Source of the DNA: Temnopleurus reevesii
Lineage: Eukaryota > Echinodermata > Echinoidea > Temnopleuroida > Temnopleuridae
Assembly (NCBI GenBank): GCA_036244855.1
Contig: BQKZ01000954.1
Location: forward strand, 132,454-145,437
Length of the DNA: 12,984 nucleotides
Direction: 5' to 3'
Positions 1-12,984 of this stretch are shown here, one piece after another (position 1 is the stretch's first letter; the number at the start of each line of letters is the position of its first letter). The notes below the pieces were generated by a model. The model was not told the DNA's origin. It saw only the letters and a program-made list of their open reading frames with translations, and did not search any database. Both the position numbers and the translations under genes were made by a program.

Positions 1-638
1 TGCATTCTCATTGGATATCTTTATACAGTATTATATTATTGTGCCATGTACATAGTATTTCAAAAATATAGTCTTTCAAGACCAGAAAATGTACTTCATT
101 TAAAGTAATTTATGTATGATTACTTAAAATCTTAATGTTATAAATGTTATGAAAATAAATATTGCATTCTTGTTTACACTAGTCGTTTTTCCAGTATAAC
201 AATGTAATTTCTTACAATATACATTCTTTGTTAAAATTCATAATTAATTTTAAATCGTATAAGACAATGAAAATTCAAAATTGAGGCTTCATGACTTCAA
301 ACCAAGCCATTTTCAACCTGAATATTTCTGGATATAATCACATCTGACTAAAAACAATCATTTGTTGTGTCGTTATACCCCAACAAAGCCTTCAAAAAGT
401 GCTCCACACATGTTTTCATGTGAACAAAACATAAAGAACAACATGTGGGGATAGCTCAACTATTTGACTTGAATGAGGAAAATTGATGTGATTTAGAGTT
501 CAGCACATTATATTCACCCTAAATCAGCCAAAAAATTACAAAAATATTCAAAAAGTAAAATATTGTTGACCAGTTTAATGAAATTCATTTACAAAAGCAC
601 AATTGTGTTTCTGGACAAATCACAACACAAAGGACAAT
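1..638. other. AT-rich intergenic region
   Basis: I see no gene, RNA or clear repeat here, apart from the 14-bp string at 375-388 shared with 11581. Confidence 0.5.
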
Positions 639-811
639 GCATTTACATTGATTGAATGATTTTTCTGTTGGGTAGATATATACTTGAAATAATCCTTGCC
701 CTATCTCAACATGAATTTCAATTATTTATGTACCCAACACAAAAATCATTCAATTGATATTAATGCAGTACCTGCTGCTATAACACAAATCAAGCCCGCC
801 ACTTCTATCAG

Positions 812-883
812 CTCTCGGTGGTCTAGTGGTAAAAGACCTGTCTAGTCATCAGGAGAACGTGGGTTCGATTCCTACCCGAGAAT
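812..883 (+). tRNA. tRNA-like sequence (degenerate; possible tRNA-derived element)
   Basis: This is a 72-nt cloverleaf-like sequence with Pol III box A (tggtctagtgg, 819-829) and a perfect box B (ggttcgattcc, 862-872). The acceptor stem pairs six of seven (first pair C-A mismatched), the T arm is intact (gtggg/cctac with one G-T), and the anticodon stem pairs four of five. The loop ctagtca places AGT at the anticodon (nominally Thr), but position 37 is C rather than a purine. The D stem is poor in the standard register. Ten Ts follow at 892-901, a Pol III terminator. It is therefore either a decayed tRNA gene or the head of a SINE-like element, not a confident functional tRNA. Confidence 0.5.
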
Positions 884-891
884 GCCTGTGA

Positions 892-901
892 TTTTTTTTT
901 T
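892..901 (+). terminator. Pol III terminator (T10)
   Basis: A run of ten Ts begins eight bases after the tRNA-like sequence and is flanked by tgtga and tcaca, which are inverted copies. Confidence 0.55.
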
Positions 902-983
902 CACAGCTTCTCAATAAAGCACTGTCAATCAGTGTTCATGTTGGGATAAGGCAAGAATTATTTCAAGCATTTACATTGATTTC

Positions 984-1420
984 AGAGGTTTTTATTACTT
1001 GAAGAGTAAAAGATGGACTATATTTCATAGATCTTACACATGTCAATGACTTCAGCAAGGCTTTTAGACATATATCTACGTTAAATGTGTACTACATAAA
1101 CAAAATAGACAGAACTGAACGTTACAAAATACAATACATGTAATACAATGGGCAGACTTTTTTTTTGGTACAGTGGAAACTCAGTAAAAATGAGGTGCTT
1201 GGGACCATCAAAAATACCTTGATATAGTAGAAATATCTTTCTAGCAGTGTTTAAAAACAATAAGTTATAAAGAGCTGGGACCAGATCTTTTCATTTTTTA
1301 TAGCAGATATCTTGTTATATCAGATCTCTTTATACCGAGTTCATTGTAAACCATTTCAAATTCCCATGTGATAAGACAGCGAAGGATTATAAGTACATGA
1401 AACTTTGGCTCTGATTATAT
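984..1420. other. Intergenic region, possible old dispersed repeat
   Basis: No gene is recognised. The stretch 1165-1345 (agtggaaactcag..., gatatcttgttatatcagatct...) has the look of a decayed dispersed repeat, but I cannot name it. Confidence 0.35.
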
Positions 1421-1438
1421 CATAAACCATTTTAACAG

Positions 1439-1933
1439 AGTAGGGTTCATACTTGAAGCTGAACCTGTAAAATTTCAGAAACTACGACAGTCCTATGGAA
1501 GCTTATAAGTGCTGCTTGAAGGCAAATTCGTAAGAGTCGCCTTTTCATCTCAAACACGGCACCAATGCGAGTTTGTACAACTCGCTTTTTGGCTTTCTAG
1601 TCCAAGACAAGGCACCAAGGTGAGTTTGTACAACTCGCTTTTTGGCTTTCTAGTCCAAGACAAGGCACCAAGGTGAGTTTGTACAACTCGCTTTTTGGCT
1701 TTCTAGTCCAAGACAAGGCACCAAGGTGAGTTTGTACAACTCGCTTTTTGGCTTTCTAGTCCAAGACAAGGCACCAAGGTGAGTTTGTACAAGCCACCTT
1801 CTGGCCTGTTCGACCATCAATAAGGCACCTTAGCGAGTTGAACAGCTTGCCTTTGTGCTGCATGTATAGGGTTCCATAGGACTGTTGTAATTTCTGAAAC
1901 GTTAGGGTTTGGACTCTGAGTGTGAACCCTACT
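1439..1933. mobile_element. Inverted-repeat element with internal minisatellite
   Basis: The outer ends agtagggttca (1439-1449) and tgaaccctact (1923-1933) are exact inverted copies. A second inner pair, 1473-1500 and 1872-1899, matches at 26 of 28 positions, and weaker pairing continues inward (ggcaa, ctcgc). A 10-bp direct repeat, cataaaccat, flanks the whole at 1421-1430 and 1959-1968. The layout is that of a non-autonomous DNA element. The 70-residue open frame at 1756-1968 falls entirely within it and is not a gene. Confidence 0.75.
1569..1793. repeat. 53-bp minisatellite
   Basis: The unit beginning gagtttgtacaactcgcttt starts at 1569, 1622, 1675 and 1728, with a fifth partial start at 1781, at exact 53-bp spacing. 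Copies are almost identical. The unit itself contains the inverted pair gcgagttgtac-type ends (gagtttgtac / gtacaactc). Confidence 0.95.
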
Positions 1934-1979
1934 AAAGATGTGCACTTGGTGCCAGTTACATAAACCATATAGTGGTGTG

Positions 1980-2929
1980 AATAGGAACATCACCAATGTG
2001 TTACTAGAAAGTTGTGAACAATTATGAGTTGCATTTGATTGGCAGATTGCCCATCTATCATTGTTTTATGCACGCATTTAGAAGCACAGATTGTGCATGA
2101 ATGAAAACGCCTGTTTCAAGTTTAATCTGAAGTAAAAAAAAGAGCTTGAGCTTTCGATCCTAGCAGAATATTAATCATAAGCGAAGTGACAAGGAAATGG
2201 AGTGAACACACAAGTATATAGAAAAAGCTAAACGGAAAAGCTAAAAAAGTTTAATCTGAATTCGATCAAAACTTTCCAGTCACAAAGCCCATTGGGAAAT
2301 TTAATTAAATCTGCTTGTATGAAAAAAGGGCAATAATTAATCTGCATTATCACCAAGCCCTATTCCTGTGTATCAAAAATGTACACCATGATTTCAATAT
2401 GTTATAGTGGACATTAAGTACAGAAACAAACAATAGAATAAGCCACAACAGACAATGATAGATTTTCATATTAAATTGACAAATCCTAGTCCCACTTACC
2501 AAAAACATACATGATTGCAAAATATTAAATATAGCTCAACAATGAAGCACATGATTTCTTTACAATTTTATGTGGTACTTATTATATCAAAACAATGTAT
2601 CGTATGACATGATTGGCAAAAATATACACTCCACAATATTGCATAATTCTACTAATTGCAATTTTCATACCACCCCACTAAGGGGGCTATTTACATAGAA
2701 TAATTATGAAAATTTCGTAATCTTGCAGGAAAATGCCACATAGAATGTATCAACATTGCAAATATCCACTTTAAGGATATAAACATTCTGCTAATAACTC
2801 AAGTGTCCCGCCTTTTTCAACACTTTTTTGTGCAAAGAGGATCAAATTTATTTTGTGTTAAGAGGAAAAACTGCTCTTGTTTGCCTAAGCAGGGTATCTG
2901 CGGCCCCCAAAATAATTTCTAGTGGGTAA
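1980..2929. other. AT-rich intergenic region
   Basis: No gene or RNA is recognised. A 14-bp direct repeat, aagtttaatctgaa, occurs at 2118-2131 and 2247-2260. A small hairpin, ccccactaagggggc, lies near 2674. Confidence 0.5.
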
Positions 2930-3120
2930 TTCAGAGATGCCAACCGTTCAGGATTATACATGAGGTGTATTTTCATATCAATTCAAGGTGTTTATCACAA
3001 GTGAATGGCTGAGAGTATGGCTATTGCTATCATGTTTTCTCTCCCCATTCATATGCTATTGCATTATTCACATTCAAATTTCTACCTCATGTATATTCTG
3101 AAACAAATGTCATCTCTGGA
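2930..3120. mobile_element. MITE-like inverted-repeat element, copy 1
   Basis: Imperfect terminal inverted repeats lie at 2930-2966 and 3084-3120 (28 of 37 positions pair), ending in acatgaggt / acctcatgt. The internal segment 2970-3016 recurs inverted at 12624-12670. It is short with no open frame. Confidence 0.7.
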
Positions 3121-3659
3121 AAAATACTACACAACACCAACCACCAACCGACCTTAATTATGCAGGACTTAAAACTAGATCAGCGTTCAGAAAGCATGTG
3201 GCTCTGGGCCATTGAAACGCTCAGACTGTAGTCGCCAAAGCTCCCTGCAGAGGTTTATCAGTCATGGTGCATTGCGGAAGAGACTTAAACGACCATCTGG
3301 TCGCTGATAAATTATCAGAGTAAAATCGCTTGTGTCTTGAAATCAACAGGACCAATGAACTTTATCAAATTCAGATGATTCCTGTTCTAGACCGGCAAAG
3401 GTTTAGAATATTGAACATCGCACCATCTGAATCAGCTAAATTTAATGTTGATCCGCATTGTTAAAGGCAACCTTTAAGATACAATGTATTTGACTGTAAA
3501 TTGGTTCCTACATAGTACTTTACATTTTGTTTATCTACCACATCATATATAAAACAGTGATACAAAAAATCCTTAATATCCTGTTGGCAAGTTTGCTTCT
3601 GAATTTGCACCAAAATGACATAATTTCTTACATTTTTTAATGAAAATATACATGAAAGC
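3121..3659. other. Intergenic region past the 3' end of the GH31 gene
   Basis: No gene is recognised. Positions 3180-3320 are GC-richer and rich in short hairpins (for example cgaccatctggtcg at 3290-3303 and tttatcag/ctgataaa at 3251/3304). The rest is AT-rich. Confidence 0.45.
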
Positions 3660-3681
3660 TCATGTCACACACTCAAACATC

Positions 3682-3687
3682 TTTATT
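3682..3687 (-). promoter_or_regulatory. Polyadenylation signal AATAAA
   Basis: This is TTTATT on the plus strand, so AATAAA on the minus strand, about 490 bp past the stop of exon H and about 90 bp past the tandem repeats. It is followed on the minus strand by gatgtttgagtgtgtgaca, a GT-rich stretch typical of the downstream element. It is the first clear signal I see after the stop. Confidence 0.55.
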
Positions 3688-3870
3688 ACACAAACCTCTT
3701 TACTTCGTTAGATTTATAAAATCAGAAGTATTCATCTGTATAATGAATTAAAAATGCTTTCGGGTATGAAGAGGTGAAAGGCAAATATGGAGTTACACCG
3801 GCAGTTCTGCAGGAACCTGTCAGACAACTACATATCAGTTTGGTTGCATTGATAATTCCTTATGTAACTT

Positions 3871-3918
3871 CTAGGACCATTTGAGGGTTAATGCTTTGTT
3901 GAAAGGTGCATCTATCAG
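3871..3918 (-). pseudogene. Third copy of the exon H C-terminal end
   Basis: This is 48 bp open on the minus strand, encoding LIDAPFNKALTLKWS and TAG. No AG directly precedes it, so it is probably only 3' UTR. The preserved peptide may simply reflect recent duplication or homogenisation. Confidence 0.7.
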
Positions 3919-4023
3919 TTATGATGAGATTAAAGGCAAATATGGAGTTACACCGACAGTTCTGCAGGAACCCGTCAGACGACTTCATATCACTTTGGTA
4001 GCATTGATAACTCCTTGTGTAGC

Positions 4024-4071
4024 TTAGGACCATTTGAGGGTTAACGCTTTGTTAAAAGGTGCATCTATCAG
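4024..4071 (-). pseudogene. Second copy of the exon H C-terminal end
   Basis: This is 48 bp open on the minus strand, encoding LIDAPFNKALTLKWS and TAA. It differs from exon H by a conservative Arg-to-Lys change and synonymous changes. It is directly preceded by tttaatctcgaatag, so an AG stands in phase 0; use as a cryptic terminal exon is possible but unsupported. Confidence 0.7.
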
Positions 4072-4175
4072 CTATTCGAGATTAAAGGCAAATATGGAGT
4101 TACACCGACAGTTCTGCAGGAACCCGTCAGACGACTACATATCAGTTTGGTTGCATTGATGACTCCTTGTGTAAG

Positions 4176-12145
<7,970 letters not shown>

Positions 12146-12984
12146 CTGATTCAGATAAGAAACAGTAATGAATTCAATCAAACCTGTCTCAGTGACAAAT
12201 TATCTGCAGATGCTACATGTTGTATTGGTTTTTATTTATCATCATTTTAAAAAGGACTAAATCCATATTTTTCATTTAGAAATATAATTTCCTTCTTACA
12301 TAGTACCTTTAATCATGTTTCACATAATTTGATTTTTTATCTGGGGTATTTGTTACGTAATTGTACTTACTTACAACATAATTCATCTATATATTGCTCA
12401 CTATAGCTGTAAGAAAAAAAAGGGGTGGGGTCAAAGTGATACAATTAATTGAGGTCCACCTACACTCTAACATAACCAAAACTTCACTAGTTATATGCAT
12501 ATATGCCAACCATTCTGAAAATGCATGAGATCATTATCAAAGTGTGAGCAAAACTACATCTGAACAAAAATGAGAGCAAACATGACATGAACAAAAACGA
12601 CATTAAAAATAAAAGCAATTACAACTCTCAGCCATTCACGTGTAATGAAAGCCTTGAATTCATATGAAAATTAGCCTCACGCTTATTCCGGAATGGTTGG
12701 TGTTACAATATCGGTTTGAGAGATTTAGATATAACAGAAGAGGGCGACATACGACAAACCTGAATAAAAATTACTCTTCATGCACTATACGAATATGGTG
12801 CACAGTTTCAGTTATTGAAGTCTCAAATATGCCAAGTATCGAACGTGAAATATGGTGGCAGCGGATAAAACTGTGAAATTCTGAACTTTGAGACTTTGTT
12901 CCATTGCTACCTGAGATTTGTCAGTTGGAGGACCGTTCTTTCATACTATTTTGAACTGTTTAATTCGGCGATTTCAGTCTACTA
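12146..12984 (-). other. Intron upstream of exon A (incomplete)
   Basis: I see no further GH31 exon here; the next upstream exon is beyond the window. The stretch holds a MITE-like element at about 12502-12704 and a short inverted pair, aagtctcaaa (12818-12827) and tttgagactt (12887-12896). The plus-strand open frame 12664-12876 partly overlaps the element and shows no protein features. Confidence 0.65.
12502..12704. mobile_element. MITE-like inverted-repeat element, copy 3
   Basis: The ends tgccaaccattctgaa (from 12504) and, inverted, caccaaccattccgga (to about 12702) form terminal inverted repeats. The segment 12624-12670 read on the minus strand matches 2970-3016 on the plus strand closely (ttttcatat-aattcaagg...gtgaatggctgagagt). 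It shows no coding capacity, so it is a non-autonomous element if it is a transposon. Confidence 0.7.

Larger units (their letters stand above)
639..981. repeat. Nested inverted and direct repeats around the tRNA-like sequence
   Basis: The inverted pair 652-674 / 731-753 matches at 22 of 23 positions. A second inverted pair, 683-715 / 935-967, matches at 30 of 33. The 15-bp string gcatttacattgatt occurs directly at 639-653 and 967-981. The tRNA-like sequence sits between the arms of the second pair. Confidence 0.85.
3660..4175 (-). other. Probable 3' UTR of the GH31 gene
   Basis: This runs from the stop of exon H to the predicted cleavage site. It contains two further copies of the end of exon H plus its UTR, in tandem. 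Its extent is inferred from the polyadenylation signal at 3682-3687; there is no transcript evidence. Confidence 0.55.

Noticed and set aside
375..388. 14-bp string ataccccaacaaag shared with 11581-11594
   Set aside because: The match does not extend convincingly on either side, so it is too short to call a repeat.
1569..1793. Regularly spaced repeats resembling a CRISPR array
   Set aside because: The 53-bp units are contiguous and nearly identical with no unique spacers, in a eukaryotic genome with no cas genes.
1756..1968. 70-residue minus-strand open frame
   Set aside because: It lies wholly in the inverted-repeat element and minisatellite and has no protein features.

Overview
This is a eukaryotic nuclear window from an invertebrate animal, most likely a marine deuterostome such as a sea urchin. 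That placement rests on the AT-rich non-coding DNA, short GT-AG introns of 400-950 bp, microsatellites, small inverted-repeat elements, and a protein close to animal lysosomal/intestinal alpha-glucosidases. The species cannot be fixed from sequence alone. No bacterial-style gene and no CRISPR array is present.

The only protein gene I can support is on the minus strand: the 3' part of a glycoside hydrolase family 31 (GH31) alpha-glucosidase, related to lysosomal acid alpha-glucosidase and maltase-glucoamylase. Eight exons (called A to H here) can be placed with consensus splice sites and matching phases: A 12028-12145, B 11294-11427, C 10530-10681, D 9448-9596, E 8848-8989, F 8219-8435, G 7569-7771, and terminal exon H with its stop at 4176-4178. 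Joined, they give 1184 nt, i.e. 393 complete residues plus a stop, with no frame break. This covers the end of the catalytic barrel, including the predicted acid/base Asp in exon B, and the C-terminal beta domains. The N-terminal half, including the WxDMNEP nucleophile segment, lies beyond position 12984. A canonical AATAAA on the minus strand (3682-3687) followed by a GT-rich stretch suggests the transcript ends near 3660.

The most interesting structure is exon duplication inside this gene. A second E-F-G set (E' 7204-7324, F' 6468-6684, G' 4959-5161) lies between G and H. It has intact donors, the same exon lengths (F, G), the same phases and almost only synonymous differences. Its phases forbid serial inclusion after G, but would allow use instead of E-F-G. 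E' is cut at the single N (7325), next to a piece of a palindromic repeat, so a gap or misjoin must be considered. The last part of the terminal exon plus its 3' UTR is also present as three tandem copies of about 152 bp (3777-4222). Each copy keeps an open end of the C-terminal beta strand followed by a stop.

The rest is non-coding. Positions 639-981 hold a tRNA-like sequence with a Pol III terminator, nested among inverted and direct repeats. Positions 1421-1968 hold an inverted-repeat element with a 53-bp minisatellite. Three related short inverted-repeat (MITE-like) elements lie near 2930, 9661 and 12502. Microsatellites occur at 4692, 9245-9434 and 10853-11250. I see no other gene in 1-3660.
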